Assembly (NCBI GenBank): GCA_032622095.1
Contig: CP136064.1
Span: forward strand, 134,613,129-134,677,128
DNA from: Siphonodentalium dalli
Taxonomy: Eukaryota; Mollusca; Scaphopoda; Gadilida; Siphonodentaliidae
Length of the DNA stretch: 64,000 nt
Direction of reading: 5' to 3'
Numbering within the stretch: the stretch's first letter is position 1; every line of letters begins with the position of its first letter. This document shows positions 12,745 to 23,445 of the stretch, piece by piece. Under the pieces are notes generated by a model, which saw only the letters and a program-made list of their open reading frames with translations, ran no database searches and had not been told where the DNA came from. The position numbers and the translations under genes are program-made.

Positions 12745-12945
12745 GAAAGGGGAAATATGCAAATGTTGGTCTAAATTCTAAAATTCGTCACTAAGAAATT
12801 GTTGGAACAACAAACTATGAGAACAATTTCAACCTAATTTTGGTGTGAATTTTCCAATTAATGTTGCATTAGGTTTGACTACAGTTTTGGTGGGTAAGAC
12901 CCCTGCATAACCACCCCTGTCAACACGCCCCTGCTTGGCACCCCA
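12745..12945 (+). repeat. Dispersed repeat family G
   Basis: Second copy of the family at 3480-3745. TTGGTCTAAA is followed by AAATTGTTGGAACAAC, GAACAATTTCAACCTA, GGTGTGAATTTTCC and GACCCCTGCATAACCACCCC in the same order. Confidence 0.65.
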
Positions 12946-13170
12946 TGCTAAGAGCGCGGTCTTGCATTCACTGAAGACGATAAATCATCGATACTAAATT
13001 ATGTTGGGTGGCACCCGGGGAGGAGTCAATGGGCTACATCCCACCCCTGTCAGGGAGGGATAGCCACCGCCCCGTTGGCCTCTCTGTATCATATAAATGC
13101 TTTTTCTAAAAACCCTTAAACCAACTCGACGTGCGATTTCCCTGCACTCCTGTTGCGCAAATTCTAGTAT

Positions 13171-13766
13171 AACGAGAGGCCGATCACGATCGGCAGATGT
13201 TTAACCCATACCTTAGCGATAACGATTAGCTATTTTCATAAATCCTTACACCAACCTTTTCAACAATTCACACCTTACTATTAAAGCTACTCGATCCGAT
13301 TAAGCACCCCTCAGTTACTATTTATTTGGCTTCGGGGGTAACAAATATTTTATTCAAATCGAGGAACCCATTCATCAAATTCAGAGTAAGCAGATATAAA
13401 AAATTTTAAATCCATTATCTTTAACCACCTGGAATATTTAGTGGTCGTATGAAAGTCGATGAAGATGGATAACTCTAAAATCAAGTGGCTTTTTTGTGTC
13501 AGATATATGACAAAACAGCAAAATTTCATTGTACAAAATGTTGATAAATAACAGGTTTTGGGCAATTTTATACTATAGTGGACTGTGGTTAGCATTATTT
13601 TTGGGCAATTAATCAATTCTGATAACTGAAGCGGAATTGTTGTTGGAATCTGATGATATGGGGACCATCAAATCGGATTGAGTACCTTTAAGTTCACAAG
13701 TGTCATAAGCCTTATTGGGCACCTTCCATATGAACATGGATATGGTATTTGATTCCAACCTATTAC
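13171..13766 (+). repeat. Family A 5' portion, interrupted by a MITE
   Basis: Starts AACGAGAGGCCGATCACGAT and runs through CTTAGCGATAACGATTAGCT and ATTTTCATAAATCC, as in the copy at 22810. It resumes after the MITE with AAGTTCACAAGTG, TTATTGGGCA and CAACCTAT, matching 22943-23030. No hairpin 3' end follows; the sequence passes into an endonuclease remnant at about 13771. Confidence 0.8.
13285..13687. mobile_element. TTAA-flanked MITE (403 bp), piggyBac-like target choice
   Basis: TIRs AGCTACTCGATCCGATT (left) and AGGTACTCAATCCGATT (complement of right) are flanked by TTAA at 13281-13284 and 13688-13691. The related family A copy at 22810 has a single TTAA at 22939-22942 at the equivalent position and no insert, so it serves as an empty site. 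A TTAA duplication is typical of piggyBac-type elements, but the tip lacks the usual CCC, so the superfamily is uncertain. No transposase is present. Confidence 0.85.
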
Positions 13767-13770
13767 TGGC

Positions 13771-14352
13771 TGTTGTTTTGTTGTCTACAGTTGTTACTTG
13801 CCACCCGAAAATTCACCATGGGGACGGGATGCTAAGATTCCGCATTTCTTGCTCATGTCATAGGCTCTATTCATACTATCACTGAAGCTGACTGTATATA
13901 TATGTGGTGACTTTAATTCGAGAATTGGACACGAACGAGATTTTAATGCTGATACTGATTGTGTGCCCAAATGTTTATCAATTAATGAAACCGTCAACCA
14001 ACACGGACAAAGTTTCCTCGAGTTCTTGAATGATGTTAAGTGTCTGGTTTTGAATTGGACGATTCAGCAGAGACTCTAACAAGTACACATACCAGTCTAC
14101 CAGTGGAAACTGTGGTTGATTATATATGTGTGCCGCATGATCAGTTGAGTATGTGTTCAGATTTCAAGGTTGACTGTAACAAACTGCATGATTTACTGGG
14201 TAACAGAAGCCGTATTCCTGACAAGTCATTTCTTAGTGCCAAATATAAACTTTCAAAGGTTCCTTCTACAGAAAAGAAAACTTCAGAACACATACATCAA
14301 CCTCGGCATATCAGAGTTGATAAATTACCAGATTTGTACGTGTTATGCTGTT
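13771..14352 (+). pseudogene. Broken non-LTR retrotransposon endonuclease (EEP fold)
   Basis: The frame at 13771-13860 reads CCFVVYSCYLPPENSPWGRD and ends at TAG. A second segment encodes VYICGDFNSRIG and NQHGQSFLEFLNDVKCLVLN. After a frameshift near 14040 the reading continues with VVDYICVPHDQLSM. YLPPENSP-GRDA, GDFN-RIG and VDYI-PHD are landmarks of the apurinic-type endonuclease domain of CR1/L2-like and related LINEs. The N-terminal catalytic part and the whole reverse transcriptase are absent. It follows directly on the 3' edge of the family A fragment. Confidence 0.8.
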
Positions 14353-14651
14353 AAGCAGACCTTTTTCTGTCGCGCAATGACCTTACTGTAGCCTAGATTC
14401 AATTGACCGATGAGAATACACCATGTAATCTTATGGGGTAAAACAATATTCACCCCACTTAGTAGTGAGACCAATGAAAAACTTTAAACTCTGGGTAATA
14501 TTACTTAACAAAATGACATGTGTGTATTGATTTCAGTTACACACATATCCCCTGTGATTATTTGGTAATTGAATAAATAGTGCTTATTATCTAGACTATA
14601 TCTGTTTTTCTTTTGCATATTTTTACACAATAGGATGATCGATGGTCGCAC

Positions 14652-14720
14652 TATGTCGGTAGATATCTAATATATATTTTGGGACTTCTGTCTGTTTGTC
14701 TGTTAGCTATGGCCGGGAAA
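14652..14720 (-). repeat. Family E end fragment
   Basis: CTAATATATATTTTGGGACT followed by TCTGTCTGTTTGTCTGT is the complement of the 3' end of the family E copy at 16981-17372. Confidence 0.7.
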
Positions 14721-14724
14721 ACTG

Positions 14725-15132
14725 CCAGGCGGATTTAGCCCAAACTTCCTATCTAAGGGTAAAATCCCAGATGGAATGTCATCGCACCGCTTCTGAGAAA
14801 GTCAGAGCACTCATTCTCCAATCCCCTGCCACCGCAAAGGGTAGTTCATGGGCCATCTTGAATTTCAAAATTCAATCCATTAGCACGAGCTACAGGCTGT
14901 ACTGTTCGTCTTATTGTCATGGATGGGAACGAGTAATTTTGGGGTCATTCGGCCATGGCCGCCGGCAGCCATCTTAGATTTTACTCTTTGCATGACTAAA
15001 TCCTTTGACAAGGGCTACAGGTCGTACCTTTGGTCGGATCATCATAAAATTAGTCATGGATGTTAACAATGACATGTAGATGGGAACATTAGTCATGGAT
15101 GTTAACAATGACATGTAGATGGGAACGAGTCA
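14725..15132 (-). repeat. Family B partial array, inverted
   Basis: Contains CCATGGCCGCCGGCAGCCAT, TTTACTCTTTGCATGACTAA and GACATGTAGATGGGAAC, which are reverse-strand family B core blocks. A short direct duplication (TTAGTCATGGATGTTAACAA) lies at 15051-15108. The array stops where the hairpin tip of the next copy begins at 15133. Confidence 0.7.
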
Positions 15133-16466
15133 TTAGCTCAACTTTACTTTGTGAAGTTTGAGCTATTGCCATGGCTTGGTATCCGTCGTCCGTGTGTGTG
15201 TGTCCGTGTGTGATGCGTCAACAATTTCCTTTAGCACGGGCTACATTTCGTACCTTTTCCATTTCCACCAGCAGCCATCTTTGATTTCAAAATTCAATCC
15301 ATTAGCACAGGCTACAGGCCGTACTGTTCATCTTATTGTCATGAAATTTGTCATGAATGTTAATACTGACATGTAGATGGGAAGGAGTAATTTTGGGGTC
15401 AATCGGCCAAAAAACATGGCCGCCAGCAGCCATCTTTGATTTTAGTCTTTGTATGACTAAATCCTTTAGCACGGACTACAGGTCATACCTTTAGTCTGAT
15501 CATCATGAAATTTGTCATGGCTGTTGTAATTGGAATGTAGATGGGAACGAGTCATTTTGGGGTCATTCGGACAAAAAACATGGCCACCAGCGGCCATCTT
15601 GGATTTCAAAATTTAATCCATTAGCACAGGCCACAGGTCGTACTGTTCGTCTGATCATCATGAAATTTGTCATGGATGTTAACAATGACATGTAGATGGG
15701 AACGATTCATTTTGGGGTCATTCGGCCGAAAAACATGGCCGCCAGCAGCCATCTTGAATTTTACTCTTTGCATGACTAAATCCTTTAGCACGGGCTACAG
15801 GTCGTACCTTTAGTCTGATCATAAAATTTATCATTAATGTTAATAATGACATGGAGATGGGAACGAGTCATTTTGGGGTCATTCGGCCAAAAAACATGGC
15901 AGCCATCTTGGATTTACTCTTTGTATGACTAAATTCTTTAGCACGGGCTACAGGTCGTACCTTTTGTGTGATCATCATACAATTTGTCAGGGATGTTAAT
16001 ATTGAGATGTAGATGGGAACGAGTCATTTTGGGGTCATTCGGCCAAAAAACATGGCAGCCATCTTGTATTTGCTCTTTGTATGACTAAATTCTTTAGCAC
16101 GGGCTACAGGTCGTACCTTTAGTGTGATCACCATAAAATTTGTCAGGGATGTTAATAATGACATGTAGATGGGAACGAGTCATTTTGGGGTCATTCGGCC
16201 ATAAAACATGGTCACCAGCAGTCATCTTAGATTTTACTCTTTGTATGACTAAATCCTTTAGCATGGGCTACAGGTCGTCCCTTTAGTCTGATCATCATGA
16301 AATTTTTCATGGCTATTGGAATGTAGATGGGAAAGAGTCATTTTGGGGTCATTCGATTTTACTCTGTGTATGACTAAATCCTTTACTGCTCATTTTTACA
16401 CTCCTTTTTAATCTCTCTATTCATTGCCAATCACACAAAAATTACCTTCTTTACAAAGTTGAGCTA
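15133..16466 (-). repeat. Family B element, inverted, about seven core units
   Basis: On the minus strand it begins near 16466 with GACACTGTAGCTCAACTTTG, has core units roughly every 155-165 bp, then (CA)n GGACGACGG near 15180-15210 and the terminal hairpin at about 15134-15164 (AGCTCAACTTTACTTTGTGA and its partner). The start TAGCTCAACTT is the complement of the final AAGTTGAGCTA, so the ends form a short inverted repeat. Core units contain GACAAATTTCATGATGATCA-type kernels. Confidence 0.8.
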
Positions 16467-16689
16467 CAGTGTCATTATTTCCAACATCGTCAGTGTGATT
16501 CTTATGTCTGGGGCCAGATGTGAGTGTGTTCTGTCATCGTACTTAGGGGTTCCAAGGAACGGGGGAGATTTTCATCGGGTAAGTTTTTCCGCCCGAGGTG
16601 ATCTTCACCTTGAAACGGGTACCCACAAATGTACCTCTTTTAGGGACGGGTACCATCATTTCTCTTGATTAAAAAGGCAGAATTAACTC

Positions 16690-16856
16690 AAATTAAATTA
16701 AGAAATTAACGGATTTCGACGAAATTTGATACCTAGGGATACTTTTGTCGGGGGAGTGTTTTCGACGGGTCAAATCGTGACCTTGACATACAAAATGGTC
16801 AATTCAAGGTCAAAGCCCGGACGAAGTCGGGTCACCTGCTAGTACATATATATGAG
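16690..16856 (-). repeat. Family E copy, inverted
   Basis: Complement of the family E motifs: GACGAAATTTGATACCTAGG, GGGAGTGTTTTCGACGGGTC, GACCTTGACATACAAAATGG, and an end CACCTGCTAGTACATATATA. It faces the forward copy at 16981, forming an inverted pair. Confidence 0.75.
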
Positions 16857-16980
16857 GTCAATCCAAGTGGGATTTAATGCGATGTAAAAATGATCACGAC
16901 CAGGTAAGAACACTATGCCCAGAACACAACAAGTGGGGGTATGTTATGTTGAGCTAACTGGTTTATAAAATAGTTTATAT

Positions 16981-17372
16981 ATATACTAGCTGGTGGGCCC
17001 CGACTTCCGTCAGGGCTGTTTCCCCTTTGCTTTCATCCGGATCTAACTTCGAAAGGCGCGATTTGACCTTGAATTGACCATTGTGAAAGTCAAGTTGGGG
17101 TCACGATTTGACCCATCCAAAACACTCCCCGGACAAAAGTACCCCTAGGCATCAAATTGTGTCGAAATCTATCCGTTTTATCCGATTTGACCTTGAATTG
17201 ACCATTTTGAAGGTCAAGGTCAGGTCGGGTTCATGATTTGACCCATCCAAAACACTCCCCGGTACTCCTGGGTATCAAATTTCGTTGAAATCCGTCCGGC
17301 AGTTTTTCCGGCCATTGCTAATAAACAGACAGACAAACAGAAGTCCCAAAATATATATTAGATATTATTATG
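16981..17372 (+). repeat. Family E copy with two ~124-bp core units
   Basis: Starts TATATATACTAGCTGGTGGG and ends AAACAGACAGACAAACAGAA then CCCAAAATATATATTAGATA. Two units begin GATTTGACCTTGAATTGACC at 17060 and 17184. Each has CCAAAACACTCCCCGG and a kernel such as ATCAAATTTCGTTGAAATCC. A CAGA-type microsatellite precedes the end. Confidence 0.8.
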
Positions 17373-17479
17373 TCGGCTCATGCGATTAGCCAATGAGCAT
17401 CGATAAATAGTGATGGTATATGAACCCATAATAAATAGGTCAGTTAAATGGCTATACTCAGACATATGGACCCAGAAAT

Positions 17480-17790
17480 CAGCATTTTCATATAAACAAA
17501 GATGAATAACTATAGAACAAAAAACCAAAACAAACATTTGAATGTGCCATTAAATGTCCTCATAGTGGTGAACATCCATACAAAATTTCATTGAGATCCG
17601 AGCATTACTGTTCAAGTTATGAGCTGAACAGACATCGGATGGACCAAACAGCCAACATTTCCAGATGAATAACACTAGAATGGAAAAGCGGAACAGAACA
17701 ATGGAACCCCCTATTGAATGTCATCATAGCAGTGAACATCCATACCAAATTCCATTGAGATCCCAGCACATTCCTATTTTACTACTCATT
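17480..17790 (+). repeat. Family D, two 162-bp core units
   Basis: GATGAATAAC at 17501 and GATGAATAACACTAGAATGG at 17663 mark successive units. Both contain GTGAACATCCATAC, AAAATTTCATTGAGATCC (or AAATTCCATTGAGATCC), and the first has CAAGTTATGAGCTGAACAGA. No terminal hairpin was found. It is related in layout to families A to C. Confidence 0.7.
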
Positions 17791-18178
17791 TATAATCAGG
17801 CGTGCATGCATGCATATTTACGGATTTCACCAAGAAACGAAGGTCATGACTTATTAAAGATAATACCATGTGCAATGACACCATAAATAATAATAGATCA
17901 ATAATAGACTATTGAACCACAGAAAATACTAGATCATGTCATGAATCTCTACACCAGCTATGCCTGTTAATGATGTAATGATACAGGGTTATCAGTAAAA
18001 GCTGATAGCCGATATTTTCAAAAGAATAATCGGCCGATACAGATATTAAAGCCTTGTATGTGAAAATTTCCGTACAAATTGTCTTTTAAATTGCCAAGTA
18101 TTATTGGCAATGAACTGATACCCTGGTCACAAAAATGGTTTAGATTACATTCCCCAAAACCCTGGCAAAATTATTTAA

Positions 18179-18705
18179 AGGTGGATTATCTCTTTGTAAA
18201 CATGTATTATATAGTTACTGGGGTATAACATATTAGATCTGAATCGAAGACTCCTGTCTGGAAATGCTTCTATCGATTAATATTCATTTTATATCGAATA
18301 TTTTCTGGTCTAAAAAGGTGTGGTTGTTTTAGCTAACGAACAATAGTGGTTACTGTTAACAGAGACCTGAAATTTTATGGTGTAATTTTGTCACAAATAA
18401 ACATTGATTTATAATATACTCATTATCGCTTGTAACTATGGAATAAAACAATACAACCAATCAATTTGGGACATTTGACGTTCGGTACATAGGCATATGA
18501 ACAGCCTAATGCTCTCTATCACTATATGGTATCACCCAAATGGTCTCTTCTAAAAATAGACAAATAAACGGGCCCAATAAAATATTCAAAATAAAATCAA
18601 TATTAATTGATAGAAGCCTTTCCGGACAGGGGTCTTCAGTTCATATTTATTATTTTATACCCACGCAACTATTTCAAATTTGTTATTTAAAGAGATAATC
18701 CATCT
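18179..18705. mobile_element. TTAA-flanked MITE (527 bp)
   Basis: The left end AGGTGGATTATCTCTTT and the complement of the right end (AGATGGATTATCTCTTT) are flanked by TTAA at 18175-18178 and 18706-18709. Inverted similarity continues inward through GACTCCTGTCTGGAAATGCT (18250s) facing AAGCCTTTCCGGACAGGGGT (18627s). It has the same target as the 13285 MITE but a different TIR. No coding capacity. Confidence 0.85.
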
Positions 18706-18709
18706 TTAA

Positions 18710-19281
18710 TATTCCATTGCATTTGAAAGATGTCCACAATATTTGTTTGACTCCCTTACGGAATCGCACCATAATCAATTTGAGTAAATTTCAAACTATT
18801 TAAAACTAAAAATTTACTCGACAACGACAATTTGTATTTTTCGCATTCCGGCTTATCTGCCATTCGTAACATTACTTTGTACTTTCAAATAATGGAAATC
18901 TGGTTACCTTATTCTACAACTGAGACACTATAGAACCCAACATTTTAGTACAGTATCCCTTTAATAAGTTTAGCACAAACATCCAAATTCACATGACTGC
19001 TATACTCGGACATTTCAGTTTTGGATTTGAAGGTTGCGCGAATCATTTAGATTTCATTAGAAATTACACAATGCTATGATATTTTTTCCGGCATAATTTA
19101 GAAATTTTAAAGCGGACTATTTCAAGGTGCAGTCGCATGAATACAAAACTTTCACAATTAATATTTAGTCTCTACTATACGCTAAGTAGGTCATCGCTTC
19201 TCTATAAGGAGCCTGTGAATTTTGCTATGTGTTTTGACAAAAACTGCGATAAAATACATTTAAATTTGTTCGGTGGATAAA
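18710..19281. other. Unassigned sequence
   Basis: Low-complexity AT-rich DNA; no gene or repeat recognised. Confidence 0.4.
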
Positions 19282-19386
19282 CAGAACATCCGCATAGGAT
19301 AGCTGAGTAGAGAATTTATTTTTGCTCGTATGTGCACATACTCGCAAAAATAAATTTCTTATTCAGCTACACTATGCAGATATTCT
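19282..19386. repeat. Near-perfect palindrome, ~50-bp arms
   Basis: GCATAGGATAGCTGAGTAGA then ATTTATTTTTGCTCGTATGT on the left pairs with ACATACTCGCAAAAATAAAT then TTCTTATTCAGCTACACTAT on the right, with almost no loop (centre near 19334). It is probably a small foldback element; the extrudable cruciform is notable. Confidence 0.85.
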
Positions 19387-19759
19387 CTATTATGAATTCG
19401 GTGTTAATTGTCGCACCAACTGCAGAAATTCAACAATTTCCGATAACAACCATAATGGGGCGCCATCTTGAATAAATAATTTTTCCCAAAGCGAATTATA
19501 GTGGATTTTGGATATGTTGTTCCCCATATTTTGCCTGACAAAATGACACCAAAAACAGAAGAATTTTTTCTAGGTCCAATGCTTCAATGACGAGACTATG
19601 ATTAGGTCAAGACATTCTGCCGTTGTTTGGAGACACACTGTGACTGGACATTAGAATAGCTGATTCTGCTGGGGAGAAATAATCCTAAAGACACTACAAT
19701 TGGCACAGGGTTTTTCGCATAATTTCAGAAAGCTCCAGTCATGGAAGGGCTAAATCCTT

Positions 19760-20190
19760 CAATGATACCAAAGTGAAATGATACTCGATTCAAATGATAG
19801 TCATACCAAAAGGTCAGCACAGATTTGACCTGATTAAACAACACAACAATTTGAAATGTGGGTAAAATGATACCCAAGTCAAATGATATTTGATTCAAAT
19901 GATACTTGAGTCAAATGATACTCAATTCATATGATAGTAACTACCAAAAGACTCAATTGATATGATAGTTACACCAAAAGACTCAATTCATATGAGTTAC
20001 ACAAAAAGACAAGTGCAGATTTGACCTCATTAAACAACACATACTATTGGCATATACTATGATAATTAGTTCTTGAGTGCGACACTTCCATTTGACAAAA
20101 GAAAAAAATTTAATACTTTATTTTGAAAAGGTATCATTTGACTCGAAATTAAGTATCATTTGAATTTTTTCTGAGGGTATCATTTGGCTT
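19760..20190. repeat. TCAAATGATA minisatellite with inverted right side
   Basis: TCAAATGATA or close variants recur at least eight times between 19785 and 19995, often preceded by GATACTYGAT. A related pair with CCAAAAGACTCAATT occurs too. At 20130-20180 the complement TATCATTTGA appears instead, so the repeat faces itself. Two copies of CAGATTTGACCT-ATTAAACAACACA (19820, 20010) frame part of it. Confidence 0.7.
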
Positions 20191-20659
20191 GGCTATCAAG
20201 TGATTCTATTCAATAAATGCCCTTCGGAGTAACAGGGGTGGAACAAAAATAAAGACAGCAAATATGTTTTAGAAGATCATTTTAGATAAAAAAAAAAAAT
20301 TCAATAATCTATCATTCATTGAATAGAAAGATCAGTTAAAACAAGACAAACATGAACTAAAAACAAAAAACTTATGATATAAAAGCTAGAAATTATACAT
20401 ATATACTGCTATAAACAGGAATTTCATGGCAAAAAGGTCATTCTCACAAATCATCATTAAGGAGATTGAGGGCACACTATGTAAAGACCACATTGAGGCC
20501 ATAATTGATCAAATTATTCCATTTCCTGATACAGAAATCTTAAGGTGGACAAGCAGGAATATATATATTTTTTTTCAGTTTCATTAAAAATGCTGCAAAA
20601 CAGTTTCAATTTCAAATCCATGAGTGATCTATTTAATATGTGCTCTATTTTTAGGTCTT
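20191..20659. other. Unassigned AT-rich sequence
   Basis: Contains A-rich runs around 20288 and T-rich runs around 20570. No gene seen. Confidence 0.4.
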
Positions 20660-20945
20660 CAAATGTTGATTATAGGTTGGCTGTAATATATCATAACATA
20701 TCACACATTTCTTGAATAGCGCACATATCACCTAGGTTTCAAGGCGCTTGACAGTATTAAAATAAATAAACAAATTCCAAAATTTCAAGTTCGAACATGC
20801 TATAATTATGTACCCGCATTAAAAGCCGGTTCCACGCTTGAATGTTCAGAATAATATTCTGTGAATAAATGAGTTTTCAAAAGACCCTTGAATTCATCAT
20901 ATCCAGGACAGCTGTGAATGATCACCGGTAGAGAATTCCAGAGTT
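20660..20945 (-). pseudogene. 3' end of a CR1/L2-group LINE
   Basis: The minus strand from 20945 encodes QLWNSLPVIIHSCPGYDEFK then GLLKTHLFTEYYSEH, the usual extreme C-terminus of LINE ORF2 (PxLWNSLP, then FKxxLKxxLF). It is followed by a 3' UTR with CTGTCAAGCGCCTTGAAACC and GTGCGCTATTCAAG, the GCGC-rich signature seen before the tail in many CR1/L2/Rex-type LINEs. Nothing upstream in this orientation encodes reverse transcriptase, so it is a short 5'-truncated insertion. The family group is recognised from motif memory. Confidence 0.75.
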
Positions 20946-22146
20946 GGTATATAAACCACAAATATTATCTTTCCACATGAGTATTTGGACCAAATGTTCA
21001 TGAAATGGAACTATACACTTGAATTTCTCATTCATTCCATTGTTGAAACCAAGAAACCAAACCATAGTCTTTGTCAGATGAAGACCTAATCCTTAATTTG
21101 GCAGATTCTCTTGGGCAGAGGAGGAAATTTTATGAGTGTATCAACATACATGTACACAGACACAACACCCTTATACACTACTGGATTAGAATAAACAATT
21201 TAGGCATCAATAGGTATCCCAAACACAAACTGTTCTTCTCTATGGTATATAATACATATTTCATACTAAAGTTTCATGGCAATCGGCGACTAAACCAATT
21301 TTTATCAGATTTAGTACCCACCCACTGCCCCCCCCACAAATCTCTCATCCCAACGACACCAATTTGGCATCTTTAAATCACACAATAGGATTCCTTGTAT
21401 TATGGAGAAGATCTCAGAAGAATGTGCATCAATTTGGTGGAATTCGGCGCTAAAATTATTTTGATCAATTTTGGTGCCCTTCTCCCCTTCTGTGCATCCC
21501 TGACGTTGTGCACTTTGGAGACAGTTTGATCACTTTTCATGTTGAATTTGAAGAGTTCAGTAAAAGGAATCATAGTATTCGCTCAAGTGTCTCCATTTCA
21601 TTGGTATTTCATATATGCAATATGCCAAGCTTCTTGTGGAACAAATGCTGATATATAAATATTGTTTTACATAATCTCTGGATATTAATTAACACCAATT
21701 TGCCATTTTTTAAATCTGTTGTTGATTGACCAAATTGTGTAAAAGTTGCTTATATTATACCTGCAGTAATTGTTGCCCAGTTCTGGCCGGCATCAAAGTG
21801 GATTCATACATGTTAAATACTTCCATACAAACTGAAATGCCTGGAAAGACCAACTGAAATCATAGAAATTACCACTTCGGTGATAAAACAATGGAGGCAT
21901 TCAGCTATTTTTTAATGAAGATCCAGTGCCAATTATATTAAAGAAAGCATGATTTTCATCAGTATATTGATAAGTTATATCTTTCCCAAAATTTAAGATG
22001 GGACAGTAGATGGGATGTAATTTCTTTGCACTATTTATATAGATCAGGGGCTATAAATCAACAAGTGAAACACCAAGTGTGATATATACCCCCAATGCTT
22101 GTACAGTTAAAAGAGTGGACAATATACATTTGCCCGCACTTGAGTG
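20946..22146. other. Unassigned sequence
   Basis: No recognisable domain in the open frame at 21071-21376 or elsewhere. No repeats shared with the rest of the window were noticed. Confidence 0.4.
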
Positions 22147-22233
22147 AGGTTTGTCGCCCACTCAAGACCCGGAATGTCAGCCGAGGGCCACCAAGCCCGA
22201 GGGTAACATTCCAGGTCGAGAGTGGCGACAAAT
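22147..22233. repeat. Hairpin with ~38-bp arms
   Basis: TTTGTCGCCCACTCAAGACC with GGAATGTCAGCCGAGGG pairs with CCCGAGGGTAACATTCC and AGGTCGAGAGTGGCGACAAA. The loop is about CCACCAAG. Its CGAGGGTAACAT block also occurs in the hairpin at 49-124. Confidence 0.8.
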
Positions 22234-22589
22234 CTGTAGAAGCACATGTATACCTATATCGAGATATATGTACAGCGCTGTAACATGAGACACCATATCT
22301 GATATAATCCTAAAGATATAAAGATATTTTAAGGTGAGATTGTTCCATTTTTTTCACCTTCAACCCTCATGGCGACTAAGGAAATATATATATCCATGTT
22401 CTCATACTCATACAACTCTAAATGTCTGTTGTATATACACATGTGTACAATTATTCACACATGTGCATACAATGATTACACTGAGAGAATGTAATCCCTG
22501 TGACATTAGTAGAGTCCAAGTTTACAATGATAATGTATCAAATTCTACCAACAACACAGCTATCAAGATAAACCACCTCACTGCTGACC

Positions 22590-22809
22590 CATTAATATCA
22601 ATTATATAGCAGAGCTGTCAACTAATCACTGGCATTGTTTACGCTGAACCTTGTATCTCTATTAAACCTATAACATTTATAATTACCTCAGACCATCTGT
22701 AGAGTGATATACTCAGCTGTGTAATGCAGCAAAGATTTTCTAGTCTGCTGTTAATAGCATGTCGTGTCATAAGAGTGAATATTTTTCGAAAAAGGGCCAT
22801 AACTCAATT
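22590..22809 (+). repeat. Internal fragment of an older family A element
   Basis: TATAGCAGAGC, CATTGTTTACGCTGAACCTT, CTCTATTAAACC and CTCAGACCATCTG recur in order at 48240-48410 inside the 47983 family A copy. The fragment ends in a core start, AAGGGCCATAACTCAATT, where a second family A terminus begins. This looks like one family A copy inserted into another. Confidence 0.6.
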
Positions 22810-23035
22810 AACGAGAGGCCGATCACGATCGGCAGATGTTTAACTAATACCTTGGCGATAACGATTAGCTATTTTCATAAATCCTCACATCAAACTTTTC
22901 ATGAGCGCAAAACTTTCAAGAATACACACCTTGTACTATTAAGTTCACAAGTGGAATCAGACTTATTGGGCAACTTGCTCACATAAACACAATATTAACG
23001 CGGTGTGGCATTCGATTTCAACCTATCAGGTCACT
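22810..23035 (+). repeat. Family A 5' portion
   Basis: AACGAGAGGCCGATCACGAT at the start, then TTGGCGATAACGATTAGCTA and the body shared with 13171-13766. It holds the uninterrupted TTAA site (22939-22942) that is occupied by a MITE in the 13171 copy. The 3' limit is unclear. Confidence 0.75.
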
Positions 23036-23062
23036 CCAACACAGATATGTCTTTAATATAGA

Positions 23063-23185
23063 GTGATAAATAGAGGATCTCACATGAGTTTCTATTTTAT
23101 ATGGAATTTATCAACTGAGTTCACGAGTGGATGAGGTTGATAAATTACGTATAAAATAGAACAAGTTTGAGATACCTTTTATCAC
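23063..23185. repeat. Long hairpin, ~52-bp arms
   Basis: GTGATAAATAGAGGATCTCA, then TTTCTATTTTATATGGAATT and TATCAACT, pairs with AGTTGATAAA-type sequence from 23135 through TAAATTACGTATAAAATAGA to TTTTATCAC at 23185. The loop is about 20 bases. It may be the subterminal part of the element that carries the following array. Confidence 0.8.
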
Positions 23186-23445
23186 ATGATCAAATAAACG
23201 CGAAGCAACACGAAGTATTCATCAAAAACAACAGTCATAAACTTCAGCGATCGCAAGTTATTTAAATAATGGTGTTACGTCATCACACGCGCTAATATTA
23301 CACGTGTGTCTTACCAATAATTATGAAGCTGGTTTTGTGTGTTAATTATGTGATAAATCTAATTAAGCTCAATCCATAGTCAGAGAGAAGCACCATAGCA
23401 GTTAAAAGACAAGAGGTGGCATCAGAGATGCTGTGTCTCGTTTTC

